A DNA stretch of 64,000 bases from Paracraurococcus lichenis (GTDB lineage: Bacteria > Pseudomonadota > Alphaproteobacteria > Acetobacterales > Acetobacteraceae), in contig NZ_JAUTWS010000002.1 in NCBI RefSeq assembly GCF_030657435.1, forward strand, positions 283,588-347,587, in the 5' to 3' direction. A model generated the notes under the pieces. It was not told where the DNA came from and did no database searches. It saw only the letters and a program-made list of their open reading frames with translations. Both the position numbers and the translations under genes were made by a program. Shown here one piece after another: positions 11,727-22,473 of the stretch; the first letter of the stretch is position 1; the number at the start of each line of letters is the position of its first letter.

Positions 11727-12358
11727 GCCGCGCGCCCCTGCGTCGCCAGCTTGAGCGCGAGCAGGCCGAGCGCCGCGCCGAGCACCCAGCGCTGCACGGC
11801 GAGCCATTCCGGCCGCTCGCCGAGGAAGCGGGCCGTCGCGGCGGAGCCCCAGACCAGCAGCGCGTCGAACAGGGTGCAGACGGCGATCTGCACGGCGCCG
11901 AGCACCGCGCCCTGCAGGAAGACGTCGCCGCGCGCGGGGTCGATGAAGGGCGGCAGCACGGCCATGTAGAAGAGCGCGACCTTCGGGTTCAGCGCCGCCG
12001 TGGCGGCGCCGACGACGAAGAGGCGCGATGCGGGCTCCTTCGGCATCGGCCGCGGGGCGAAGAGCGGCTGGCCGCCCGGCCGCACGCTCTGCCAGGCCAG
12101 GAACAGCAGATAGGCCGCGCCGCCGAGGCGCAGCACGTCCCAGGCATAGGGGATGGCGAGCAGCGCCGCGGTGATGCCGGCGGCGGCGCAGAGCATGATG
12201 GCGAGCGAGCCCGCCTGGCAGCCGAGGAGCGAGACCATCCCCGCCCCGGTCCCCTGCGCGAGGGAGCGCGAGACGAGATAGAGCATGTTCGGCCCCGGGG
12301 TCAGGGCGAGGCCGAGCGAGAGGGCGGCGAAGACGAGGAGGGTCTCGGGGGAGGGCAC
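11723..12358 (-). CDS. LysE/RhtB-family amino acid exporter
   Basis: A 211-residue inner-membrane protein with about six hydrophobic segments. The N-terminal family signature ALTPGPNMLYLVSRSLAQG is near residue 20, and GGAAYLLFLAWQSVR and NPKVALFYMAVLPPF are the other characteristic blocks. Members export lysine, homoserine, threonine or other amino acids. The position between carA and carB could link it to nitrogen or arginine balance, but that is conjecture. The start is 3 bp after the SDR stop. Confidence 0.9.
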   Translation of the reverse strand: MPSPETLLVFAALSLGLALTPGPNMLYLVSRSLAQGTGAGMVSLLGCQAGSLAIMLCAAAGITAALLAIPYAWDVLRLGGAAYLLFLAWQSVRPGGQPLFAPRPMPKEPASRLFVVGAATAALNPKVALFYMAVLPPFIDPARGDVFLQGAVLGAVQIAVCTLFDALLVWGSAATARFLGERPEWLAVQRWVLGAALGLLALKLATQGRAA

Positions 12359-12361
12359 GGC

Positions 12362-13129
12362 TCAGCCGTTGACCGAGAACCCGCCATCCACCGGGATGGC
12401 GACGCCGGTGACGAAGGCGGCCGCGTCGCTGGCGAGGAAGGCGGCGATGCCCTCGAAATCCTTCGGGTCGCCCCAGCGGCCCTTCGGCGTGCGCGCCAGG
12501 ACATTGGCGTTCAGCGTCGGCATGTCGGCCCGCGCCTTGCGCGTCAGGTCCGTGTCGATCCAGCCGGGCAGCAGGCAGTTCACCGTGATGCCGTCGGGGC
12601 CCCAGGCGACCGCCATGGACTTCGTCATCTGCACCACGCCGCCCTTCGACGCGCCATAGGCGGCGTGGAAGGGCAGGCCGAAGATGGAGAGCATGGAGCC
12701 GTTGTTGATGACACGCCCGGCGCCGCCCGCCTTCAGGTGCGGATGCGCCGCCTTGCTGGCCAGCATGGCGCTGGTCAGGTTGGTCGCGATCACCTGGTGC
12801 CAGTCGGCGAGGTCATAGACCTCCGGCCGGTTGCGGATGTTGATCCCGGCATTGTTGACCAGGATGTCGAGCCGCCCGAAGCGCGCCACGGTTGCCGCCA
12901 CTATGGCGTTGACGCTGGCCTCCTCGGTCACGTCCGCCACCACGCTGTCGGCCTCGGCGCCGAGCGCGCGGAGTTCGGCAACCGCGGCCTCGTTCTTGTC
13001 CTGCTTGCGGCCGGCCACCATGACGGCGGCGCCGGCCTTCGCCAGCCCGCGGGCGAGGCCGAGGCCGATGCCGCCATTGCCGCCGGTGACGAGGCCGACG
13101 CGGCCCTTCAGGTCGAACATCCCGGTCAT
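12362..13129 (-). CDS. SDR-family NAD(P)-dependent oxidoreductase
   Basis: Classical short-chain dehydrogenase of 255 residues. The cofactor loop TGGNGGIG is at residues 15-22 and NNAG near 93. The catalytic Ser-Tyr-Lys set is in NNGSMLSIFG and AAYGASKGG. The C-terminal block FVTGVAIPVDGGFSVNG is typical of gluconate- or ketogluconate-type reductases, but the substrate is unproved. The ATG overlaps the carA stop by 4 bp, so it is translationally coupled to carA. Confidence 0.9.
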   Translation of the reverse strand: MTGMFDLKGRVGLVTGGNGGIGLGLARGLAKAGAAVMVAGRKQDKNEAAVAELRALGAEADSVVADVTEEASVNAIVAATVARFGRLDILVNNAGINIRNRPEVYDLADWHQVIATNLTSAMLASKAAHPHLKAGGAGRVINNGSMLSIFGLPFHAAYGASKGGVVQMTKSMAVAWGPDGITVNCLLPGWIDTDLTRKARADMPTLNANVLARTPKGRWGDPKDFEGIAAFLASDAAAFVTGVAIPVDGGFSVNG

Positions 13130-14592
13130 CCCCCCTTGGTCTTCTCGATCAGGTCCACGAAGCGGTGGAACAGGTAGTGGCTGTCCGTCGGGCCCGGCGA
13201 GGCTTCCGGATGGTACTGCACCGAGAAGGCCGGACGGTCGGTCGCGGCCAGCCCTTCGTTCGAGCCGTCGAAGAGTGAGACATGCGTCACGCGCACGTTG
13301 GAGGGCAGGCTGCGCTCGTCCACCGCGAAGCCGTGATTCTGGCTGGTGATCTCGACCTTCCCCGTGGTCAGGTCCTTGACGGGTTGGTTGGCGCCGCGGT
13401 GGCCGCGGTCGAGCTTGTAGGTCTTCCCGCCGAGGGCGAGGCCGAGCAACTGGTGGCCGAGGCAGATGCCGAAGACCGGCACGCGCTTCTCCAGCACCTC
13501 GCGGATCGCCGGCACGGCATATTCGCCGGTCGCCGCCGGGTCGCCGGGGCCGTTCGAGAGGAAGACGCCGTCGGGATCGTGTCGCAGGATCTCCTCGGCG
13601 GTCGCGGTCGCCGGCACCACCGTGACGTCGAGGCCGGCGGCGGCGAGGCAGCGCAGGATGTTGCGCTTGGCGCCGTAATCCACCGCGACCACTTTGTGCT
13701 TCGGCGCCGCCTGCCGGCCGAAGCCCCCCGCCGGGGAGCGGTAAAGCTCAGGAGTCCAGGCCCATTCCGTCTCGTCCCAGTGATAGGGCTGGCGGCACGA
13801 GACTTCCTTGGCGAGGTCCATCCCCTCCAGCCCCGGCCAGGCCGCCGCCTGGGCGCGCAGCGCGGCCAGGTCGAAGCGGCCATCGGCGGGAAAGCAGATC
13901 ACGCCGTTCGGCGGCCCGCCGTCGCGGATGCGCACGGTCAGCGCGCGGGTGTCGAGGCCGGCGATGCCCGGCACGTCATGGCTCTTCAGCCAGAGGTCGA
14001 GGTGGCGGGTGGAGCGCCAGTTGGCCGGCTCCGTCACGTCCTGCTTGACGACGAGGCCGCGGGCGACCGGCGTCGCCGCCTCCAGGTCCTCGGCATTGGT
14101 GCCGACATTGCCGATATGCGGGAAGGTGAAGGTGATGATCTGCCCGGCATAGGAGGGGTCGGTCAGGGTCTCCTGGTAGCCCGTCATGCCGGTGTTGAAG
14201 CAGACCTCCGCCACCGGGGCCTTGCCGGCCGGGGTATGGGCGCCGAAGCCGCGGCCCCAGAAGACGCTGCCGTCGCCGAGGACGAGGCAGGCGGTCGCGC
14301 CCTCGGGCACGCGGGTCTCCTGCATGCCCGAGGGGACGGCGTCGGGGGCGGTCTCGGTCTGGGGCATGGGGGTCTCCGCGCGGGACTCGGGGGCGCCAAA
14401 GGGGGTGGTATGGGGCGCGCCGGGAAGGTCGGACAGGGACAGGCCGGTGGCGGCCAGGATGGAGGGCCAGTGCCGGGGCGGGATGGCGCGCGCCTGGCGC
14501 CATTTGCGCACCGCCTCGGTCCCGATGCCGCAACGCTGCGCCGCGGCATCCGGGCCACCGAGCAGGGCGATGATATCTTCGACCGTCCGCAT
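13126..14592 (-). CDS. carA: carbamoyl-phosphate synthase small subunit with N-terminal YdaS/Cro-like HTH domain
   Basis: Glutaminase subunit that feeds ammonia to CarB. The CarA part is complete: the N-terminal CPSase_sm block GSVFWGRGFG then NTGMTGYQE, and a class I amidotransferase domain with nucleophile Cys in VFGICLGHQLL and His in VQYHPEASPG. From ATG 14592 the protein is 488 residues, about 90 longer than usual. The extra N-terminus (VEDIIALLGGPDAAAQRCGI, GTEAVRKWRQARAIPPRHW) looks like a YdaS/Cro-type HTH, and no stop separates it. An internal ATG at 14367 with GGAG 6 nt upstream would give a normal 413-residue CarA, so two products are possible. The TTG at 14628 is unlikely. Two matching palindromes lie just upstream. 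Confidence 0.93.
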   Translation of the reverse strand: MRTVEDIIALLGGPDAAAQRCGIGTEAVRKWRQARAIPPRHWPSILAATGLSLSDLPGAPHTTPFGAPESRAETPMPQTETAPDAVPSGMQETRVPEGATACLVLGDGSVFWGRGFGAHTPAGKAPVAEVCFNTGMTGYQETLTDPSYAGQIITFTFPHIGNVGTNAEDLEAATPVARGLVVKQDVTEPANWRSTRHLDLWLKSHDVPGIAGLDTRALTVRIRDGGPPNGVICFPADGRFDLAALRAQAAAWPGLEGMDLAKEVSCRQPYHWDETEWAWTPELYRSPAGGFGRQAAPKHKVVAVDYGAKRNILRCLAAAGLDVTVVPATATAEEILRHDPDGVFLSNGPGDPAATGEYAVPAIREVLEKRVPVFGICLGHQLLGLALGGKTYKLDRGHRGANQPVKDLTTGKVEITSQNHGFAVDERSLPSNVRVTHVSLFDGSNEGLAATDRPAFSVQYHPEASPGPTDSHYLFHRFVDLIEKTKGG

Positions 14593-14599
14593 GCCCGGA

Positions 14600-14628
14600 G
14601 ATCTATGGGAAACCAGTTCCCAGTTCAA
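14600..14628 (-). promoter_or_regulatory. putative carA promoter with operator-like palindrome in its spacer
   Basis: On the minus strand, TTGAAC (14623-14628) and TAGATC (14600-14605) are separated by exactly 17 bp. The spacer is itself the palindrome TGGGAA-N5-TTCCCA (14606-14622). Transcription from here would begin about at the ATG at 14592, giving a leaderless message, which fits the lack of a ribosome binding site there. A protein bound to the spacer would block RNA polymerase. The -10 match is moderate, so the promoter call is inference. Confidence 0.5.
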
Positions 14629-14643
14629 TGCTCAATCCGGCGA

Positions 14644-14662
14644 CTGGGAAATCTCTTCCCAG
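14644..14662. promoter_or_regulatory. second copy of the TGGGAA-N5-TTCCCA palindrome
   Basis: CTGGGAA and TTCCCAG, perfect 7-bp arms around a 5-nt centre. The arm length, centre length and sequence match the palindrome at 14606-14622, with centres 39 bp apart. Both lie in the carA/yqeY divergent region. Two copies of the same dyad in one intergenic region is the usual layout of a repressor operator pair. The obvious candidate binder is the HTH encoded at the start of carA. Confidence 0.65.
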
Positions 14663-14743
14663 GCGTCCGGCGCAGCGCTTCCCCATCCCGTGGCCCGGCA
14701 TGCTAAAGGCCGCGGCCCATCGGAATACAGAAGGACTGCCGCC

Positions 14744-15208
14744 ATGGCCGAGGACCTCCGCACCCGCTTCACCGAGGCGCTGAAGGCCGCGATGCTCGGC
14801 AGGGACACCGCGAAGACCTCCACGATGCGGATGATCCTGGCCAAGCTGAAGGACACCGACATCGCCGCCCGCCCCTCCGGCGTGGACAAGGTGCCCGACG
14901 AGCAGATCGTCGCCATGCTGCGCGGCATGGCGAAGTCCCGCCGCGAATCGGTGGACCTCTACCGCCAGGGCGGGCGGGAGGAACTGGCCGCGAAGGAGGA
15001 GGCGGAGATCGCCGTCATCGAAGCCTTCCTGCCGCAGCAGATGGACGAGGCCGCGACCCGGGCCGCCATCCAGGCCGCGATCGCCGAATCCGGTGCCACC
15101 GGCATCAAGGAGATGGGCAAGGTCATGGCCGTGCTGCGGGCGAAGCACGCCGCGAGCATGGATCTCGGCAAGGCGGGGCCGCTGGTGAAGGCGGCGCTCG
15201 GCGGGTAA
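14744..15208 (+). CDS. GatB/YqeY domain protein
   Basis: A 154-residue YqeY-type protein resembling the C-terminal tRNA-binding part of GatB. It opens LRTRFTEALKAAMLGRD and has the block GREELAAKEEAEIAVIEAFLPQQM and the end GATGIKEMGKVMAVL. Its molecular role is not settled. It precedes dnaG and rpoD, a conserved order in alphaproteobacteria. It is divergent from carA, and the two palindromes between them could affect both genes. Confidence 0.92.
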   Translation: MAEDLRTRFTEALKAAMLGRDTAKTSTMRMILAKLKDTDIAARPSGVDKVPDEQIVAMLRGMAKSRRESVDLYRQGGREELAAKEEAEIAVIEAFLPQQMDEAATRAAIQAAIAESGATGIKEMGKVMAVLRAKHAASMDLGKAGPLVKAALGG

Positions 15209-15210
15209 GG

Positions 15211-15343
15211 GCGGGAGGGGAGGGAACTCCCCTCCCGCACCCACCCCACCTTTTTCTGTGAGTCTGGACGCTGAAACAGCGGACTCGGAGAAAAAGGAGG
15301 GATGTGGGGGTACGGGGGGAAGGGAGTTCCCTCCCTTCCCCCC
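15211..15343. repeat. modular palindromic intergenic repeat, copy A
   Basis: Three hairpins in series fill the yqeY-dnaG gap. Module 1 (15211-15238): GCGGGAGGGGAG and its reverse complement around GGAA. Module 2 (15249-15297): CCTTTTTCT...GAGTC paired with GACTC..AGAAAAAGG, with an inner CGCTG-AAA-CAGCG. Module 3 (15314-15343): GGGGGGAAGGGAG and its exact complement around TTCC, preceded by GTGGGGGTAC and followed by GGGCAACCCGC. The same modules recur at 45933-46083 and 55267-55417. Confidence 0.9.
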
Positions 15344-15367
15344 GGGCAACCCGCATAATAGAGGCCC

Positions 15368-17251
15368 ATGGCCCTCCCGCCCGCCTTCCTCGACGAACTC
15401 CGCGCCCGCACCCCGCTGCATGGGCTGATCGGCCGCAAGACGCGCCTGGCCCGCAACGGCCGGCAATGGAAAGGCTGCTGCCCCTTCCACAACGAGAAGA
15501 CGCCGAGCTTCTACGTCTACGACGACCATTTCCACTGCTTCGGCTGCGGCGCCCATGGCGACGCCCTCACCTTCCTCATGCGGGCGGAGGGCGCCTCCTT
15601 CCCCGAGGCGGTGGAGCGACTCGCCGCCGAGGCCGGGATGGAGGTGCCGAAGCCCACCCCCCAGGTTGCGGCGCGGGAGAAGCGGGCGCGCGACCTGCAT
15701 GGCGTGCTGGCCGCGGCCGAGGCGGCCTATCGTCGCCGCCTCTTCCTGCCGGAGGGGCGGGCGGCGCTCGACTATCTCCGCAAGCGCGGCCTCTCCGACG
15801 AGACCATCGCCCGCTTCGGCCTCGGCTGGTCCGGCGAGGGGCGCGGGGCGCTGGCGGCCGAGCTGAAAGCCGAGGGGATCGAGCCGCCGCAACTCGTCGC
15901 CGCCGGCCTGATGAAGCCGCGCGACCCGGACCGGCCGGAGGCCGGGCTCTCCGACATGTTCTTCGGCCGCGTCATGTTCCCGATCCGCGACCGCCGCGGC
16001 CGGACCATCTCCTTCGGCGGTCGCATCCTGGGTGACGGGCAGCCGAAATACGTCAACGGTCCGGAAACCGAGCTCTTCCACAAGCGGCAGGGGCTCTACG
16101 GGCTCGACCTGGCGCGGGAAGGGGCCTTCCGCGGGGCCGCGCTGCTGGTTGTCGAGGGCTATATGGACGTCATCGCCCTGCACCAGGCCGGCTTCAGCGG
16201 GGCGGTGGCGCCGCTCGGGACGGCGCTGACGGCGGAGCAGCTCGAGCTGATCTGGCAACTCAGCCCGGAGCCGGTGCTGTGCTTCGATGGCGATGCCGCC
16301 GGCGCCCGCGCCGCGGCCCGCGCGGCGGACCTCGCCCTGCCGCTGCTGAGCCCTGAGCGCAGCCTGAAGCTGGCGACGCTGACGGGCGGCGAGGACCCCG
16401 ACACGCTCCTCCGCAAGGGCGGGCCGCGCGCCTTCCAGCCGGTGCTGGACGCGGCGAAGCCCCTCTCGGCGGCGCTCTACGACCTGCTGACGGCCGGCCG
16501 GCCCCGGCAGACGCCGGAGCAGCGGACGGTGCTGCGCAACCTGCTGGAGGAGGCGGCGCGGCGGATCCCCGACAAGGTGCTGTCGGGCGACTATCGCCGC
16601 ACCCTGCTGGACCGCCTCTTCGCGGAAACCCGGCGGCCCTTCGCCCCCGCCGGCCCCCGTCGCCGCCCCTGGCCCGGCCGGGGGGAGCGGCCCATGGGCA
16701 TCCCCAATCCGCCAAGGGCTCCCATCGACCTGCCGGGCATCCAGCTTGAGCGCGCCCGTAACCTTCTCGCGATCCTGCTCCGCCATCCGCTGCTGCTGCC
16801 GGAGGTGGAGGAGTCCCTGATGACGCTCGACCTGCCGGAGGGCGATTGCCGGGCACTCCGGACTGCCATGCTGGACTGGCTGGCGGCGGCGGAAACGCTT
16901 GACTCGGCAGCCTTGACAGGCCACCTCGCCCAATGCGGGATGGGGAATGCTGTCAACTGGGCCACCCGGGCCACTGGGCTCTGCGCCGCGGCGCATCCCG
17001 CGGCCCAGCCGAAGGAGGCACTGGACGGCTGGTGGTATTTCTTCGGCCTGCTGCGAGGCGAGGCGGAACTGCTGGACGATCTGGCCAGGGCTGAACGGCG
17101 TCTTGCCGAGACATTCGACCCGGATGCGCAGCGGCAGGTGATCCGGCTGAAGGGCGTGCTCGATGCTTTCCGGAGCGGCGAGTTCGACCCCGCGCTGGAC
17201 GAGGGGCCCGTCCCGGGTCCCAAGGCATCGCGTGCAGATACCATAGGGTAG
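15368..17251 (+). CDS. dnaG: DNA primase
   Basis: Synthesises RNA primers at the replication fork. It has 627 residues. The N-terminal zinc ribbon has C38, H41, C57 and C60 ([12 protein letters not shown] and [10 protein letters not shown]). The central TOPRIM domain has [11 protein letters not shown] near residue 260 and [14 protein letters not shown] near 305. The C-terminal helicase-interaction region is present. ATG 15368 starts [15 protein letters not shown], the normal N-terminus. It is followed by rpoD after 61 bp, as in the classical macromolecular-synthesis operon. Confidence 0.97.
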   Translation: MALPPAFLDELRARTPLHGLIGRKTRLARNGRQWKGCCPFHNEKTPSFYVYDDHFHCFGCGAHGDALTFLMRAEGASFPEAVERLAAEAGMEVPKPTPQVAAREKRARDLHGVLAAAEAAYRRRLFLPEGRAALDYLRKRGLSDETIARFGLGWSGEGRGALAAELKAEGIEPPQLVAAGLMKPRDPDRPEAGLSDMFFGRVMFPIRDRRGRTISFGGRILGDGQPKYVNGPETELFHKRQGLYGLDLAREGAFRGAALLVVEGYMDVIALHQAGFSGAVAPLGTALTAEQLELIWQLSPEPVLCFDGDAAGARAAARAADLALPLLSPERSLKLATLTGGEDPDTLLRKGGPRAFQPVLDAAKPLSAALYDLLTAGRPRQTPEQRTVLRNLLEEAARRIPDKVLSGDYRRTLLDRLFAETRRPFAPAGPRRRPWPGRGERPMGIPNPPRAPIDLPGIQLERARNLLAILLRHPLLLPEVEESLMTLDLPEGDCRALRTAMLDWLAAAETLDSAALTGHLAQCGMGNAVNWATRATGLCAAAHPAAQPKEALDGWWYFFGLLRGEAELLDDLARAERRLAETFDPDAQRQVIRLKGVLDAFRSGEFDPALDEGPVPGPKASRADTIG

Positions 17252-17312
17252 AGGGACCTCGATCGCGCGCCCTGTGGGGCGGGGCGCGCGGCGCGTCGAT
17301 GGAGCGGACGGT

Positions 17313-19235
<1,923 letters not shown>

Positions 19236-19258
19236 GCCCGGCGTCTGGCCACATGACG

Positions 19259-19283
19259 CCCGCCATGCGAGGAACATGGCGGG
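19259..19283 (+). terminator. hairpin after rpoD
   Basis: CCCGCCATG and its reverse complement flank a 7-nt loop, starting 23 bp after the rpoD stop. Only AAAG follows instead of a U-tract, so it is a weak intrinsic terminator or an mRNA 3' stabiliser. It lies upstream of the GNAT gene start at 19316 and would overlap that frame if translation began at 19252. Confidence 0.45.
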
Positions 19284-19315
19284 AAAGTCCAAGGGGTCCG
19301 CGCGTGGCGGTGAGC

Positions 19316-19882
19316 ATGGCGTCGGAGACGATCATCCCGGTCGCGGTGGACGTGACCTTCCTCCGCATGGACCGCCCGCCGGAGGCGGCGGCGCCCGCGC
19401 TGCCGCCGGATGCCGGCGTGGTCCGGGCGGTGCGCTGCACCACCGGCTTCTACCGCTACCTCTACCACACCGTCGGCCACGACTATGTCTGGTGGCTGCG
19501 GCGCACCCTGCCGGATGCGGAACTGGCGGCGATCCTCGCGGACCGGGGCGTCACCATCCATGTCCTCTACCGCGACGGCGAGCCGGCCGGCTTCTACGAG
19601 CTCGACCGGCGCAACCGGCCCTCCATCAACCTGGCCTATTTCGGGCTCATGCCGCATGCCATCGGGCAGGGGATGGGCCGCGCCTTCCTGCGCCATGCGG
19701 TGGATACCGCCTGGGCCGAGCAGCCGCGCGCCCTGACGGTGAATACCTGCACCGCCGACCATAGGCGGGCGCTGCCCAACTACCACGCGGTCGGCTTCGG
19801 CCGGCTGCGGACGGTGCGGGAGATCTGGCAGGTGCCGGCGCGGCTCGGCTTGCCGATCCCGGAGCGGCTGCGCTACCGCTGA
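19316..19882 (+). CDS. GNAT-family N-acetyltransferase
   Basis: About 188 residues from ATG 19316. The acetyl-CoA-binding segment is recognisable as LMPHAIGQGMGRAFLRHAVD, with the nearby strand RALTVNTCTADHRRALPNYH and the end GF, as in GNAT proteins. The substrate is unknown. The frame is open upstream (ATG at 19252, GTG at 19304), so the start is uncertain. 19316 was chosen because it follows the rpoD hairpin and sits behind GGTGAG. Confidence 0.8.
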   Translation: MASETIIPVAVDVTFLRMDRPPEAAAPALPPDAGVVRAVRCTTGFYRYLYHTVGHDYVWWLRRTLPDAELAAILADRGVTIHVLYRDGEPAGFYELDRRNRPSINLAYFGLMPHAIGQGMGRAFLRHAVDTAWAEQPRALTVNTCTADHRRALPNYHAVGFGRLRTVREIWQVPARLGLPIPERLRYR

Positions 19883-19975
19883 CGCCCGCGCCGGACGCCG
19901 TCGGACGGGTGCCGGGCAGACAACCCGGCCGGTCGGACGCTAGGCTGACGCCAGCCGAGACGGGGGAAGCGCGCC

Positions 19976-20965
19976 ATGAAGGTCGGCCTGTTCCTGAACA
20001 CCCAGTTCCCCGAGGGCGACGACCTCCGCGCCCGCATGCCGGAGCTTGTCGAGCAGGTGCGGCTGGCGCGGCAATCAGGCTTCGCCTCGCTCTGGTTCCC
20101 CGACCACTACCTCATCGGGCCGGTGCAGATGCCGCAGCCCATGCTGCTGATGGCCTGGTTGCTGCGAGAGGCGGAGGGGATGACCATCGGCCCCAATATC
20201 CGCATCCTGCCGCTGCTGAACCCGGTGCTGGTGGCCGAGGAGGCGGCGACCATGGACCTGCTCTCCGGCGGCCGCTACGTGCTCGGCGCCGGCCTCGGCT
20301 ACCGGGAGACCGAGTTCACCGCCTTCGGCGTCCCGGTCCAGGAGCGCGCGCCGCGCTTCGCCGAGCAGATCGGGCTGCTGCGCCGCCTCTGGACCGAGGA
20401 GAAGGTCACCCACAGGGGCCGCTTCTACACTGTGGAGGAGGCCTCCCTCTCCTGCCGTCCGGTCACGCCGGGCGGGCCGCCGATCTATGTCGCGGCGCAG
20501 GTCGAGGCCGCGATCCGGCGCGCCGCGCGCCTGGGTGATGCCTGGCTGATCGTCAATTCCTCGGCGCTCGATGTGGTGGTGCCGCAGATGCAGGTCTATC
20601 GCGCCGCGCTGGCCGAGGCCGGCCGGACGCCGCGGGAATTCCCGATCGCGCGGGAATGCTATGTCGGCACCTCCCACGCCACGGCCTTCGAGGAATGCCG
20701 GGCGGCGCTGCACTACAAATACGCGGCCTATGCCTCCTGGGGTCTCGGCCGCGGCAGCACCGACGCCGAGATGTTCGGCATGCCCTTCGAGCAGTTCGTG
20801 CGCGACCGCTTCATCATCGGCGACGAGGTCTCGGTGAAGGAGGAGATCGCGCGCTACCGCGAGGCGCTGGGCGTGGACCACTTCATCATGCGCCTGCAAT
20901 GGCCGGGCCTGCCGCAGGAGCGGGTGCTGGGCAGCATCGAGCGGCTGGGTCGCATCTTCGGCTGA
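19976..20965 (+). CDS. LLM-class flavin-dependent oxidoreductase
   Basis: A 329-residue luciferase-like monooxygenase with a TIM-barrel fold. Typical segments are KVGLFLNTQFPEGDDL at the N-terminus, GFASLWFPDHYL, MDLLSGGRYVLGAGLGYRE, and PIYVAAQVEAAIRRAARLGD. Members use FMNH2 or F420 to oxidise varied substrates, and the target here is unknown. Single gene; no flavin reductase is adjacent. Confidence 0.88.
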   Translation: MKVGLFLNTQFPEGDDLRARMPELVEQVRLARQSGFASLWFPDHYLIGPVQMPQPMLLMAWLLREAEGMTIGPNIRILPLLNPVLVAEEAATMDLLSGGRYVLGAGLGYRETEFTAFGVPVQERAPRFAEQIGLLRRLWTEEKVTHRGRFYTVEEASLSCRPVTPGGPPIYVAAQVEAAIRRAARLGDAWLIVNSSALDVVVPQMQVYRAALAEAGRTPREFPIARECYVGTSHATAFEECRAALHYKYAAYASWGLGRGSTDAEMFGMPFEQFVRDRFIIGDEVSVKEEIARYREALGVDHFIMRLQWPGLPQERVLGSIERLGRIFG

Positions 20966-21124
20966 CCGGGCCGGGACGTGGGCACCGGCCTGCCGGGAGC
21001 CGGGCGGGCAGCGGGCGGCCGCGGCGCATCCGGGGGAGGGCAGGCCATCCAGGACCGCCAGGCGGCCGGCCGGGTCCTCTTCGCCGGGCTCACCTCTCGC
21101 CGCCGCCCGCCAGCGGCATCGATG

Positions 21125-21349
21125 TCATGGCGTGGCCGCCGGCAGGCGCGCTGGCGGCACCCGAAGGGTCCGGACGCGTTCGAACACCGCCTCGTCCATC
21201 TCCCGTCGAGCCTCATGGAACGGTCCCGACCATCCGCCGACCACCTCCGCCCGCCGCTTCTCCGCCCGCAGGGCGATGATGGCGGGCAGGCTGCCGCAGG
21301 CCAGCAGCACCAGGCCGAGGAGGGACAGGCTCGCATCGATCTCAGTCAT
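21125..21349 (-). CDS. small single-pass membrane protein (74 aa)
   Basis: A 74-residue protein with one hydrophobic segment near the N-terminus (LSLLGLVLLACGSLPAIIAL, about residues 8-27), then a basic and charged tail. The start has a near-perfect ribosome binding site, AGGAGG, 5 nt upstream of ATG 21349, good evidence for translation. No family recognised. It is divergent from the PepSY gene and its two-component pair, so it could share their control. Confidence 0.7.
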   Translation of the reverse strand: MTEIDASLSLLGLVLLACGSLPAIIALRAEKRRAEVVGGWSGPFHEARREMDEAVFERVRTLRVPPARLPAATP

Positions 21350-21435
21350 CGGAACCTCCTGTGCGCCGGGGCCCTTCCGCCCCGCGCCGATGCCGGACCA
21401 TCGCAGCCCCTGCCTGAACCGGCGCTGAGCCGGCC

Positions 21436-21455
21436 GTTCAGCCGCGGTTCAGCCG
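21436..21455 (+). promoter_or_regulatory. direct repeat upstream of the PepSY/two-component operon
   Basis: GTTCAGCCG occurs at 21436-21444 and again at 21447-21455, an 11-bp period equal to one DNA turn. It lies 20 bp before the PepSY start codon. OmpR/PhoP-type regulators bind tandem half-sites of this spacing. It may be the autoregulatory site of the response regulator encoded downstream, or also serve the divergent 74-aa gene. Confidence 0.45.
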
Positions 21456-21475
21456 CCACCCGTTACGGGCAATCC

Positions 21476-21799
21476 ATGCGACGCCGCCTTCTCGCTGCCC
21501 TGGCCGCCCTGGCCCTGCTGCCCGCCGGCCCTGCCGTGGCCGATGACGACCATGAGCGCGCCCGGCGCGCGGTCGAGGCCGGGCGCATCCGCCCGCTCGC
21601 CCAGCTCCTCGCCGAGGTGGAGAGGCGCTTCATCGGCCAGGTGGTCGAGACCGACCTCGACGACGACGATGACAACGACGGCCGCTGGACCTACAGCTTC
21701 AAGCTGCTGCCGCCCTCGGGGCACATGTACCGGGTGGACCTGGATGCTGCGACCGGCGCCGTCCTGCGCACCAAGGGCCCGGTGCAGGAGCGGCGCTGA
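21476..21799 (+). CDS. secreted PepSY-domain protein
   Basis: A 107-residue protein with a signal peptide (RRRLLAALAALALLPAGPAVA) and a PepSY-like body: an HERARRAVEAGRIRPLAQLL helix, an acidic run DLDDDDDND, then YRVDLDAATGAVLRTKG. PepSY proteins of this type occur next to PhoP/PhoQ-like systems and may sense or modulate signals in the periplasm. Its stop overlaps the response-regulator start (TGATG), so the three genes form an operon. Confidence 0.85.
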   Translation: MRRRLLAALAALALLPAGPAVADDDHERARRAVEAGRIRPLAQLLAEVERRFIGQVVETDLDDDDDNDGRWTYSFKLLPPSGHMYRVDLDAATGAVLRTKGPVQERR

Positions 21800-22467
21800 T
21801 GCGCGTCCTGGTGGTCGAGGACAGCGAGGCGCTGGCCGCGCAGCTTCGCGCCGCGCTGGCCGCGGCGCATTTCGCGGTGGATGTCGCGCCGGACGGGGAG
21901 GAGGCGCTCTTCCTCGGGGAGACCGAGCCCTATGACGCCGTCATCCTCGATCTCGGCCTGCCGCGGCTGGACGGGCTGACGGTGCTGCGCCGCTGGCGGG
22001 CGGCCGGGCGGGCCATGCCGGTGCTGGTGCTGACCGCGCGCGATTCCTGGACGGAGAAGGTGGCCGGGCTGGATGCCGGGGCAGACGATTATCTCGGCAA
22101 GCCCTTCGCCATGGAGGAGCTGCTGGCCCGGCTGCGCGCCCTGGTCCGGCGCGCGCACGGAAGGGCGCAGGCGGAGATCGCGCTGGGCGGGCTGCGGATC
22201 GACCCGGCGGCGGGCACCGTCTCCCTGCACGGGGCGCCGGTGCGGCTCACGGGCCTCGAATTCCGTCTGCTCGCCTATCTCGCCCACCGCGCCGGGCAGG
22301 TCGTCTCCAAGACCGAGCTCACCGAGCATCTCTATGCCCAGGATTTCGACCGCGACAGCAATACGCTGGAGGTCGTGATCGGCCGTCTCCGCCGCAAGCT
22401 CGACCCCGCGCTGATCGAGACGCTGCGCGGCCAGGGCTACCGGCTGGCCGCCGCGGACGGGGGGTGA
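21799..22467 (+). CDS. OmpR-family response regulator (PhoP-like)
   Basis: A 222-residue response regulator. The receiver domain has acidic E7 and D8, phospho-acceptor D51 in AVILDLGLPRLDG, and Lys in LGKPFAMEELL. The C-terminal winged helix has LTGLEFRLLAYLAHRAGQVV and VIGRLRRKLD. PhoP, QseB and CopR belong to this class. It is coupled to the PepSY gene before it and the histidine kinase after it. The signal is unknown. Confidence 0.94.
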   Translation: MRVLVVEDSEALAAQLRAALAAAHFAVDVAPDGEEALFLGETEPYDAVILDLGLPRLDGLTVLRRWRAAGRAMPVLVLTARDSWTEKVAGLDAGADDYLGKPFAMEELLARLRALVRRAHGRAQAEIALGGLRIDPAAGTVSLHGAPVRLTGLEFRLLAYLAHRAGQVVSKTELTEHLYAQDFDRDSNTLEVVIGRLRRKLDPALIETLRGQGYRLAAADGG

Positions 22468-22473
22468 GTCGGC

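Noticed and set aside
14371..14592. HTH at carA as a separate gene
   Set aside because: There is no stop codon between the HTH and CarA in that frame, so a separate protein would need processing.
15211..15343. Short frames across the palindromic repeats as repeated proteins
   Set aside because: The repeats conserve stems, not reading frames, and orientation differs between copies.
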